Under the pieces are notes generated by a model. The model was not told the origin of the DNA. It was given only the letters and a program-made list of their open reading frames with translations, and searched no databases. From an uncultured Clostridia bacterium (GTDB taxonomy: Bacteria > Bacillota > Clostridia > Oscillospirales > Oscillospiraceae), in the NCBI GenBank assembly GCA_946060825.1, contig CAMGPO010000005.1:1-12891 (forward strand): a DNA stretch of 12,891 nt, read 5' to 3'. A program made the position numbers and the translations under genes. Shown here in pieces: positions 6,776 through 12,891 of the stretch (position 1 is its first letter; every line of letters begins with the position of its first letter).

Positions 6776-6932
6776 AAATTGATAACAATTTCGCCGGCGC
6801 AGGAAAATAGCGGGAGGGGCGGAAAATTTTGGGCCGATTTAACGGAGCTTTGGTCGAGCAGTTAACAGGGGCGAAGTAGAATGGGGGCGTTCCGATATGG
6901 AGAATTGAAACAAACAAAGGGAGGAACCCAAC
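6776..6932 (+). promoter_or_regulatory. Upstream region of the alkaline phosphatase gene, with possible Pho-box-like repeats
   Basis: Hexamers TTAACG (6839-6844), TTGGTC (6850-6855) and TTAACA (6862-6867) recur every 11-12 nt, the phasing of PhoP boxes in Firmicutes. A -10-like TAGAAT (6877-6882) follows. The middle repeat is poor. A small palindrome, AAATTG-N4-CAATTT, lies at 6776-6791. No convincing -35 hexamer is seen, which is normal for activated Pho promoters. Phosphate-starvation control is only a hypothesis supported mainly by the downstream gene. Confidence 0.25.
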
Positions 6933-8552
6933 GTGAAGAAAATTACTGCACTGCTGCTGGCGCTGGTACTGAGCATTTCGATGCTGTCCGGCTGCAGCAC
7001 AAGGGCCGCGGAGCCGGAAGCGCCCGCTGCCGAACCTGCCGCGGAGCCGGCAGAGACACAGGCCGAAGAACCGGCCCAGACCGAGCCGACAACGGCGGCT
7101 GCCCCGACGGAAACGGAGCCGGAGACGGACGCATCCGCGCCGAAGTACGTATTCCTGTTCATCGGCGACGGCATGAGCTATCCCCAGTTCCAGGCCACAT
7201 CCGACTATCTCGGCGCCCTGGCCGACGATGACTATATGCTTGCGGTACCCAGTCTGGAAGACAACCATGGCGCAGTTCTGGACGGGCCTGAAGCACTGAA
7301 CTTTATGAACTTTGCCGTGGCCGGCTCTGCCGTGACTTACGACAGCAACAGCTTTGCCCCCGATTCCGCCTCGACGGCCACTTCCATTGCCACGGGCCAC
7401 AAGACCTACTCCGGCTCCATCAACGTGGACGAGACGGCCACCGTGGAATATGAGACGATCGCAGAGAAGGTCCACAGCCAGCTCGGTATGAAGGTGGGCG
7501 TCATCTCCTCCGTCAACCTGAACCATGCGACTCCGGCCGCTTTCTATGCCCATCAGGCCAGCCGCAGCAGCTACTATGAGATCGGCGAAGAGCTGATCGC
7601 TTCGAACTTTGAATACTTTGCCGGCGGCGGTCTGCTGAAGCCCACCGGCAAGGAGGGCGACCAGGAGAGCCTCTACGATCTGGCGGAGGCTGCCGGCTAC
7701 ACGGTGGTTTACACCCAGGCCGAGGCCGAGGCCGTCACGGCTGCCGACGGCAAGGTCATCCTGATCGATGAGCATCTGGCCGACGCCGACGCCATGGCCT
7801 ACGAGCTGGACCGGGCTGAGGGTGAATGGGCCCTGGCCGACTATGTGAAGAAGGGCATCGAGGTCCTGGACGGCGACGAAGGCTTCTTCATGATGTGCGA
7901 GGGCGGCAAGATCGACTGGGCCTGCCACGCCAACGACGCGGCCTCCACCATCGCCGACACCAAGGCTATGGCCGACGCCGTGCAGGTCGCCGTCGACTTT
8001 GCGGCGCAGCATCCCGATGAGACTCTGATCCTCGTCACCGGCGACCACGAGACCGGCGGTCTGACCATCGGCTTCGCCGGCACCGACTACGACACCTACC
8101 TGTCCCTGCTGGAGAGCCAGAAGATCTCCTTCGCCAAGTATGACAGCGACTATGTCGCGGCCTACAAGGAAGCAAAGACCGATTTCGACACTGTCCTCGC
8201 CGACATCGAGACCCTCTTCGGTCTCAAGACCGAGGGCGAGGAAGGGGACAAGCTGGTCCTGACCGATTATGAGCTGTCCCAGCTCAAGACCGCCTACGAG
8301 AAGAGCATCCAGGAGCAGGAGACCGGCGTCGACCCCCAGCAGGAGTATGTGATGTACGGCACCTATGAGCCGCTGACTGTGACCATCACCCACATCCTGA
8401 ACAACAAGTCCGGCGTCAGCTTCACCTCCTACAGCCACACCGGCCTGCCGGTGGCCGTCTTTGCCGACGGCGTCCATGCGGAGGACTTTAAGGGCTACTT
8501 CGACAACACGGAAATCTATGACAAGCTGGCCGCCATGCTCGGCGTCCAATAA
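6933..8552 (+). CDS. Lipoprotein alkaline phosphatase
   Basis: 539 residues from GTG 6933, with AAAGGGAGG (6916-6924) 8 nt upstream. Residues 1-21 are a lipoprotein signal ending in the lipobox L-S-G-C21, so the enzyme should be anchored on the outer face of the membrane. A low-complexity Ala/Glu/Pro/Thr linker (about 24-69) acts as a tether. The phosphatase domain (71-539) has the alkaline-phosphatase active-site set: D79 in FIGDG, nucleophile S145 in PDSAST, the NHATPAA motif (197-203), E323, D328 and H332 in EGGKIDWACH, D371 and H372 in TGDHETGG, and H502 in SHTG. These correspond well to the two-zinc, one-magnesium site of E. coli PhoA. The residue near 331 is Cys and may vary by subfamily. 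It releases phosphate from organic phosphomonoesters. A YibE/F gene follows 75 nt downstream. Confidence 0.95.
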   Translation: MKKITALLLALVLSISMLSGCSTRAAEPEAPAAEPAAEPAETQAEEPAQTEPTTAAAPTETEPETDASAPKYVFLFIGDGMSYPQFQATSDYLGALADDDYMLAVPSLEDNHGAVLDGPEALNFMNFAVAGSAVTYDSNSFAPDSASTATSIATGHKTYSGSINVDETATVEYETIAEKVHSQLGMKVGVISSVNLNHATPAAFYAHQASRSSYYEIGEELIASNFEYFAGGGLLKPTGKEGDQESLYDLAEAAGYTVVYTQAEAEAVTAADGKVILIDEHLADADAMAYELDRAEGEWALADYVKKGIEVLDGDEGFFMMCEGGKIDWACHANDAASTIADTKAMADAVQVAVDFAAQHPDETLILVTGDHETGGLTIGFAGTDYDTYLSLLESQKISFAKYDSDYVAAYKEAKTDFDTVLADIETLFGLKTEGEEGDKLVLTDYELSQLKTAYEKSIQEQETGVDPQQEYVMYGTYEPLTVTITHILNNKSGVSFTSYSHTGLPVAVFADGVHAEDFKGYFDNTEIYDKLAAMLGVQ

Positions 8553-8579
8553 GCGGTACTCCATTCCGCCGGAACCGAT

Positions 8580-8603
8580 CCGGGGCGGCCCAGGCCGTCC
8601 CGG
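8580..8603 (+). other. GC-rich hairpin in the phosphatase-yibF spacer
   Basis: CCGGGGCGGCC (8580-8590) and GGCCGTCCCGG (8593-8603) pair over 11 positions with one G-U. No T-run follows, so it is not a standard terminator. It may protect the phosphatase message or weaken read-through into the next gene. Confidence 0.4.
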
Positions 8604-8627
8604 GTTTCGGCGCTGGAAAGGGACTTT

Positions 8628-9950
8628 ATGAAACGAATCTTACATTGGAATCTGCGGGACCAGGCGCCGGTTCTGGTCTGCCTCGTCCTGGTGGTCGTGC
8701 TGCTGCTGATCCCCACGGGCTATGAGGACCGGGTGGTCTTTCAGGAGTCGGACATCCGGCCCGCCCGGGTATTGGCCACCGACGAGTCCACCGTGGTGGA
8801 TACGGGCCTCGTCCGGTCCGGTGAACAGCGCTGCAAGCTGGAAATTCTGGGCGGCCCCTTTGACGGCCGCATCACCGAGGGCAAGAACGCCCTCAACGGC
8901 TCCCTGGAGCAGGACAAGCTCTTCGCCGTGGGGGACCGGGCGCTGGTGCGCATCAACTATCTCGGCGACGAGATCCTCAGCGTCTCCATGATCGACCACG
9001 ACCGGACGCCCTGGGAGCTGATGTTGGGCGGCCTCTTCGCCTTGCTGCTTCTGCTCTTTGCCGGGAAAACCGGCATCCGTGCCGTGCTGTCCTTCGTGCT
9101 GACAGTGCTGATGCTCTGGAAGCTGCTGGTGCCCCTCTATCTCAAGGGGTATAATCCCATCTGGGTGGGCCTCGGCATCACCCTGGCTCTGACGGTGCTG
9201 ATCATCGCCCTGGTCTACGGCTTTGACCGCCGCTGCCTCGCCGCCGTCTCCGGCTCCTTCCTCGGCATCCTCGTCACCTGTATCCTGGGCATCCTGTTCA
9301 CCGATCTCTTCAAAATCCACGGGGCCGTCATGGCCTACTCCGAGAGCCTGCTCTACGCCGGCTACCAGGACCTGAGCCTGACGCGGATCTTCATGGCCTC
9401 CGTCTTTCTCGGGGCCTCCGGCGCGATCATGGATCTCTCCGTAGACATCACCTCTGCGGTCTATGAAGTGGTGAAGAAACGGCGGGATCTGGGCTGGAAG
9501 GAAGCGGCGAAGTCCGGCATGAATGTGGGCCGCAGCGCCATGGGCACCATGACGACGACCCTCCTCTTTGCCTACTCCGGCGGTTACATCGCACTGCTCA
9601 TGGTGTTCATGGCTCAGGGCACCCCGGTCGGCAACATCCTCAATTATAAATATGTGGCGGCGGAACTGATTCACACAGTCATCGGTTCCTTCGGTCTCGT
9701 GACCGTCGCCCCCTTCACGGCCCTCTGCGCCGGACTCCTGCTGGCCGGCCGCATCAAACCGGCGGCGGAGACGCATACTGGGGAAGAAGGAGGGGTGACA
9801 ATGGACCCGAAGAAAAAAGGCGAACAGGAGATCCTCCTGAACATGGCCCAGCCGGCTGTCCGGCAGTCCGAGACCGACCCGCAGGGCAGCTACACCGGCG
9901 TGCCGGAGAACATCCGGGAGCTGCCGGTGCAAGACGCTGACGACCTCTGA
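8628..9950 (+). CDS. YibE/F family integral membrane protein with appended C-terminal tail
   Basis: 440 residues. Start ATG 8628 has a GGAAAGG site. One N-terminal membrane segment (about 14-29) is followed by an external soluble domain (30-127). A multi-spanning region comes next, with segments near 131-146, 152-170, 177-197, 205-225, 253-272, 307-327 and 345-375. The family signature SGAIMDLSVDITSA lies at 264-277. YibE/F proteins are widespread in Firmicutes and their biochemical function is not established. The membrane domain ends near 376. The last ~50 residues (from M392) are hydrophilic and resemble a separate small protein (see the 9801-9950 entry). Removing one G from the GGGG run at 9792-9795 would bring a TGA into frame (9796-9798) and end the protein at about 389 residues. 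The fused end is therefore doubtful; the membrane part is not. Confidence 0.88.
   Translation: MKRILHWNLRDQAPVLVCLVLVVVLLLIPTGYEDRVVFQESDIRPARVLATDESTVVDTGLVRSGEQRCKLEILGGPFDGRITEGKNALNGSLEQDKLFAVGDRALVRINYLGDEILSVSMIDHDRTPWELMLGGLFALLLLLFAGKTGIRAVLSFVLTVLMLWKLLVPLYLKGYNPIWVGLGITLALTVLIIALVYGFDRRCLAAVSGSFLGILVTCILGILFTDLFKIHGAVMAYSESLLYAGYQDLSLTRIFMASVFLGASGAIMDLSVDITSAVYEVVKKRRDLGWKEAAKSGMNVGRSAMGTMTTTLLFAYSGGYIALLMVFMAQGTPVGNILNYKYVAAELIHTVIGSFGLVTVAPFTALCAGLLLAGRIKPAAETHTGEEGGVTMDPKKKGEQEILLNMAQPAVRQSETDPQGSYTGVPENIRELPVQDADDL
9801..9950 (+). CDS. Probable separate small protein in frame with the end of yibF
   Basis: An internal ATG at 9801 has an excellent AAGGAGG (9787-9793) exactly 7 nt upstream, better than the start of yibF itself. 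It would encode 49 residues: a basic start (MDPKKKGEQE), then a polar segment containing DPQGSYTGVPEN and ending PVQDADDL. From memory, short Clostridia proteins ending in SYTG...PVQDADDL recur as stand-alone hypothetical genes, but I cannot verify this here. It is hydrophilic, with no signal or membrane segment. It could be translated independently, as a fusion with YibE/F, or both. Function is unknown. Confidence 0.5.
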   Translation: MDPKKKGEQEILLNMAQPAVRQSETDPQGSYTGVPENIRELPVQDADDL

Positions 9951-9955
9951 ACCCA

Positions 9956-9986
9956 GGGAGTTTTCCCGTTTTCCGGGAAAACTCCC
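9956..9986 (+). terminator. Rho-independent terminator after yibF
   Basis: A perfect 13-bp stem (9956-9968 with 9974-9986) has a 5-nt loop, and ATTTTCT follows. It separates the phosphatase-yibF unit from the trk operon. Confidence 0.88.
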
Positions 9987-10012
9987 ATTTTCTCAAAAAA
10001 AGCGATTCCCGA

Positions 10013-10040
10013 TAGACATTTCGGAGAAAGCTGATATAAT
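10013..10040 (+). promoter_or_regulatory. Sigma-A promoter of the trkA-trkH operon
   Basis: TAGACA (10013-10018), a 16-nt spacer and a perfect TATAAT (10035-10040). The start should be near 10047, giving a leader of about 63 nt, too short for a c-di-AMP riboswitch. Confidence 0.75.
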
Positions 10041-10109
10041 ATGGTATAAAGATTTTATAAAGGGACAGTGCGGCGGTGTTCCGGCCTGCCGCGCTGAAGG
10101 AGTGTACTT

Positions 10110-11468
10110 ATGAGAATCGTCGTGGTGGGCAGCGGCAAGGTCGGCACGGCGCTGGCCCGGCAGCTCAGTGCCGAAGGGCACAGCGTGACGGTGGTGGATA
10201 CCAACGCGGAAAAAATTCAGCGGATCACGGAAGAACTGGATATCATGGGCATCACCGGCAACGGTTCCTCCATCGGCGTCCTCTCGGAAGCCGATATCGA
10301 GCATGCCGACGTATTTATCGCCGTTACCGGTTCCGACGAGCTGAATCTGCTCTGCTGTATGTTTGCCAAACGGGCGGGCCACTGCCACGCCATCGCCCGG
10401 GTCCGCAACCCGGCCTACAGCCATGAGCTGGAATATATCAAGCAGCAGCTCGGCATCTCCACCATCATCAACCCCGAATTGGCAACGGCAAGGGAAATCT
10501 CCCGGTTGCTGCGGTTCCCGGCGGCCAGCAAGATCGACACCTTTGCCGGCGGCCGTGTCCACCTCATCAAATTTGAGCTGACCGACGAGCAGGGCCTCAA
10601 CGGAATGCCGCTGAAGAACATTCCCGGCTTCCTGGGCTGCGACATTCTGATCTGTGCTGTCGAGCGCGGCCAGGACGTCATCATCCCCGGCGGCGACTTC
10701 ACCCTTCAGGGCGGGGACGTTGTCACCTTCCTGACGACGCTGGACAAGGCCCGGGCCTTCTTCAAGAAGATCAAGCTGCCCACCCGGCCGGTGCGCAGCG
10801 CCATGATCGTCGGCGGCGGCACCATCGGCTACTATCTGGCCAAAGACCTCCTGGCCCATGACATCCATGTCCGCATCGTGGACAAGGATCCGGCCCGCTG
10901 CACCTTCCTGGCCCGGGAGCTGCCGGAGGCCACGATTCTCAACGCCGACGGCACTGACCGCCAGTTCCTCCAGGCCGAGGGCCTGCCCACTGCGGAGTCC
11001 TTCGTCTCTCTGACCAACATGGACGAGGAGAACGTCCTCCTGGCTATGTACGCAAAGAAGCACAGCAGCGCCAAGATCGTCACCAAGGTCAACCGGCTGG
11101 AGTTCGACGACATCCTCGACGGCCTGGACATCGGCAGCGTCGTCTACCCGAAGTATATGACCTGCGACACCATCGTCCAGTACGTCCGGGCCAAGCAGAA
11201 CGAGGCCGGCAGCAACGTCAAGACTCTCTACCGCATCCTGGATGACCGGGTCGAGGCGCTGGAGTTCACGGTTCACGAGAAATCCGCCGCCACGGACACC
11301 CCGCTCGCGGATCTGAAGCTGAAGCCCAACCTTCTGGTCTGCTGCATCACCCGCGGCAGCCAGATCATCATTCCCCGCGGCGGCGATTGCCTGCAGGTGG
11401 GGGACAGCGTCGTTGTGGTGACCCTGGAACGGGGCCTGCACGACGTCCGGGACATCCTGGCCCACTGA
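10110..11468 (+). CDS. trkA: Trk system potassium uptake regulatory subunit TrkA
   Basis: 452 residues, full length for the tandem form. ATG 10110 has AAGGAG (10097-10102) 7 nt upstream. It has two repeats of RCK_N plus RCK_C. The first Rossmann fold has the nucleotide loop GSGKVG (7-12) and acidic D30 at the end of strand 2. The second has GGGTIG (235-240) and D258. RCK_C domains lie at about 140-220 and 385-450. TrkA sits on the cytosolic face of TrkH as a ring and gates potassium flow in response to NAD(H) or ATP/ADP. In many Firmicutes, RCK_C domains of such proteins also bind c-di-AMP, but this cannot be read from the sequence. The trkH gene starts 12 nt downstream, so the two form an operon. 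Confidence 0.96.
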   Translation: MRIVVVGSGKVGTALARQLSAEGHSVTVVDTNAEKIQRITEELDIMGITGNGSSIGVLSEADIEHADVFIAVTGSDELNLLCCMFAKRAGHCHAIARVRNPAYSHELEYIKQQLGISTIINPELATAREISRLLRFPAASKIDTFAGGRVHLIKFELTDEQGLNGMPLKNIPGFLGCDILICAVERGQDVIIPGGDFTLQGGDVVTFLTTLDKARAFFKKIKLPTRPVRSAMIVGGGTIGYYLAKDLLAHDIHVRIVDKDPARCTFLARELPEATILNADGTDRQFLQAEGLPTAESFVSLTNMDEENVLLAMYAKKHSSAKIVTKVNRLEFDDILDGLDIGSVVYPKYMTCDTIVQYVRAKQNEAGSNVKTLYRILDDRVEALEFTVHEKSAATDTPLADLKLKPNLLVCCITRGSQIIIPRGGDCLQVGDSVVVVTLERGLHDVRDILAH

Positions 11469-11480
11469 CGGAGGTCTTGT

Positions 11481-12891
11481 ATGAATCTTTCCATGGTTGT
11501 CTATCTGCTGGGATGGATCCTGCTCTGCGAGGGCGCGCTGCTGCTCCTGCCGGCCATCGTCTCGGCAATCTATATGGAATCCGCCGTCTGGGCGCTTTTG
11601 GGGACCGCCGCCCTCTGCGGCCTGCTGGGCGGCGCCCTCGTCTGCCGGAAGCCCAGGAACAAGGTGTTCTATCTGCGGGACGGCTTCGTCGTCACGGCCC
11701 TGAGCTGGATCGTCATCAGCATCATGGGCGCGCTGCCCTTCCTGCTGACCGGCTCCATCGCCAATCCCATCGACGCCGTCTTTGAGACGGTCTCCGGCTT
11801 CACCACCACCGGCGCCAGCATCCTCTCCGACGTGGAGAGCCTGCCGAGGGGAATTCTCTTCTGGCGCAGCTTCACCCACTGGATCGGCGGCATGGGCGTG
11901 CTGGTCTTTCTTCTGACCCTTCTGCCCCTGACCGGCGGCTCCCATGTGAACCTGATGAAGGCCGAAAGCCCCGGCCCTCAGGTGGAAAAGCTGGTTCCCT
12001 CGGTCCAGTCCACGGCCAAAATTCTCTATGGCATCTACCTGGGCCTGACGGTCCTGGAGATCATCCTCCTGCTGGCCGGGCGGATGCCCCTCTTTGACGC
12101 CCTGACCACGACCTTCGGCACCGCCGGTACCGGCGGCTTCGGTGTCCGAAACAACAGCATTGCCGGCTACAGCACCTACCTCCAGATCGTGGTCACGGTG
12201 TTCATGGTCCTCTTCGGCGTCAACTTCAACTTCTATTTTCTGATCCTGATCCGCCGGGCCAGGCGGGCCTTCGCCATGGAGGAGGTGCGCTGGTACCTCG
12301 TCATCATCCTGGCCTCCATCGCGATCATCACCTGGAACATCAGCGGAATGTATGCCAGCGCATCCATCGCCCTGCGGGACGCCGCCTTCCAGGTCGCCTC
12401 CATCATCACGACCACCGGCTTCTCGACCACGGACTTCAACCTCTGGCCCGCGGCCTCCAAGACGATTCTGGTCATTCTGATGTTCATCGGCGCCTGCGCC
12501 GGCAGTACCGGCGGCGGCATCAAGGTGTCCCGGATTGTGGTGCTGTTCAAGACGATCCGCAAGGAGCTGCGGCACGTTCTGCACCCCCAGAGCATCAGCG
12601 TCACCAGCATGGACGGCAAGACCGTGCCCCATGAGGTGCTGCGCTCCATCAACGTGTTCATGGTCTCCTACTTCCTGATCTTTGCGGTCTCGACCCTGCT
12701 CATCAGCTTCGACGAGTTCGACCTCGTGACCAACTTCACCGCCGTGGCCGCCACGCTGAACAACATCGGCCCCGGCCTGGTGCTGGTCGGCCCGACCCAG
12801 AACTTTTCCCTCTTCTCCGGCTTTTCCAAGCTGGTGCTGATCTTCGATATGCTGGCAGGCCGTCTGGAGATTTTCCCGATGATGCTGCTAT
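11481..12891 (+). CDS. trkH: Trk system potassium transporter TrkH, 3' end outside window
   Basis: 470 residues are present, and the usual length is about 480-485, so only the last residues are missing. ATG 11481 has GGAGG (11470-11474) 6 nt upstream, 12 nt after the trkA stop. It is the membrane channel of the Trk/Ktr family, with four repeats of membrane helix, pore loop and membrane helix. The four pore-loop glycine motifs are all visible: GFTTTGAS (106-113), GTAGTGGFG (213-221), ITTTGFST (309-316) and LNNIGPG (426-432). The intramembrane-gate region with SGFTTTG and the late GRLEIFPM string are typical of TrkH. It moves potassium inward, controlled by TrkA. The frame is intact to the window edge. 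Confidence 0.95.
   Translation, partial: MNLSMVVYLLGWILLCEGALLLLPAIVSAIYMESAVWALLGTAALCGLLGGALVCRKPRNKVFYLRDGFVVTALSWIVISIMGALPFLLTGSIANPIDAVFETVSGFTTTGASILSDVESLPRGILFWRSFTHWIGGMGVLVFLLTLLPLTGGSHVNLMKAESPGPQVEKLVPSVQSTAKILYGIYLGLTVLEIILLLAGRMPLFDALTTTFGTAGTGGFGVRNNSIAGYSTYLQIVVTVFMVLFGVNFNFYFLILIRRARRAFAMEEVRWYLVIILASIAIITWNISGMYASASIALRDAAFQVASIITTTGFSTTDFNLWPAASKTILVILMFIGACAGSTGGGIKVSRIVVLFKTIRKELRHVLHPQSISVTSMDGKTVPHEVLRSINVFMVSYFLIFAVSTLLISFDEFDLVTNFTAVAATLNNIGPGLVLVGPTQNFSLFSGFSKLVLIFDMLAGRLEIFPMMLL

Noticed and set aside
6780..6792. Resemblance to part of the E. coli lac operator (GATAACAATTTC)
   Set aside because: A short chance match with no LacI-type gene nearby; only the small palindrome is noted.
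6765..8564. 599-codon open frame opposite the alkaline phosphatase
   Set aside because: It is antisense to a gene with all catalytic residues, has a Gly/Val/Arg-biased product, and has no ribosome binding site.
8640..9932. 430-codon open frame opposite yibF
   Set aside because: The His/Gln/Gly/Asp-rich product is typical of an antisense shadow of a hydrophobic membrane gene.
10041..10109. Riboswitch in the trkA leader
   Set aside because: The leader is about 63 nt, too short for a ydaO-type c-di-AMP riboswitch, and no conserved core is visible.
9993..12632. 879-codon minus-strand open frame opposite trkA-trkH
   Set aside because: It spans two well-identified genes and their junction, and its product is biased to Gly, Asp, Gln and His. 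It is notable for length only.
1..12891. CRISPR arrays, tRNA or rRNA genes, insertion sequences
   Set aside because: No regularly spaced repeats, no tRNA-like cloverleaf and no transposase frame were seen on either strand.

Overview
The window is high-GC Firmicutes DNA, most likely a gut Clostridia of the Oscillospiraceae type. The evidence is strong AGGAGG-type ribosome binding sites, GTG and TTG starts, a CIRCE heat-shock operator, a lipoprotein alkaline phosphatase, and TrkA/TrkH and YibE/F genes typical of that group. Genus cannot be fixed from this sequence alone.

Region 1 (1-4134) is a phage-derived accessory block with two diverging arms. The minus-strand arm, in transcription order, holds a small helical protein of unknown function (2974-2672), a baseplate-like beta protein (2649-2305), a 683-residue tail-type protein ending in a calcineurin-like metallophosphoesterase (2303-252), and the start of a secreted protein (213-1, cut by the window edge). 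The plus-strand arm is an XRE repressor overlapping an ImmA/IrrE metalloprotease by 4 nt (3368-4134), the usual prophage switch pair. The roughly 390-nt gap between the arms carries divergent promoter-like sequences interleaved with four copies of a 16-18 bp element, which looks like the operator of this switch. No integrase, replication, packaging, capsid or lysis gene is visible, so this is a remnant, a domesticated module or the edge of a larger element.

Region 2 (4189-6177) is a chromosomal DUF255/YyaL thioredoxin-domain gene ending at a perfect 17-bp hairpin. That hairpin also terminates the converging hsp20 gene. Region 3 (6186-6768) is hsp20 on the minus strand, with a near-perfect sigma-A promoter whose -35 hexamer lies inside a CIRCE element, so HrcA control is strongly suggested.

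Region 4 (6933-9986) is a secreted lipoprotein alkaline phosphatase followed by a YibE/F membrane protein. The end of the YibE/F frame looks like a separate 49-residue small protein with its own strong ribosome binding site, joined in frame to the membrane protein. A 13-bp hairpin closes the unit.

Region 5 (10013-12891) is a potassium-uptake operon, trkA then trkH, behind a good promoter. TrkH runs off the window a few residues before its expected end.
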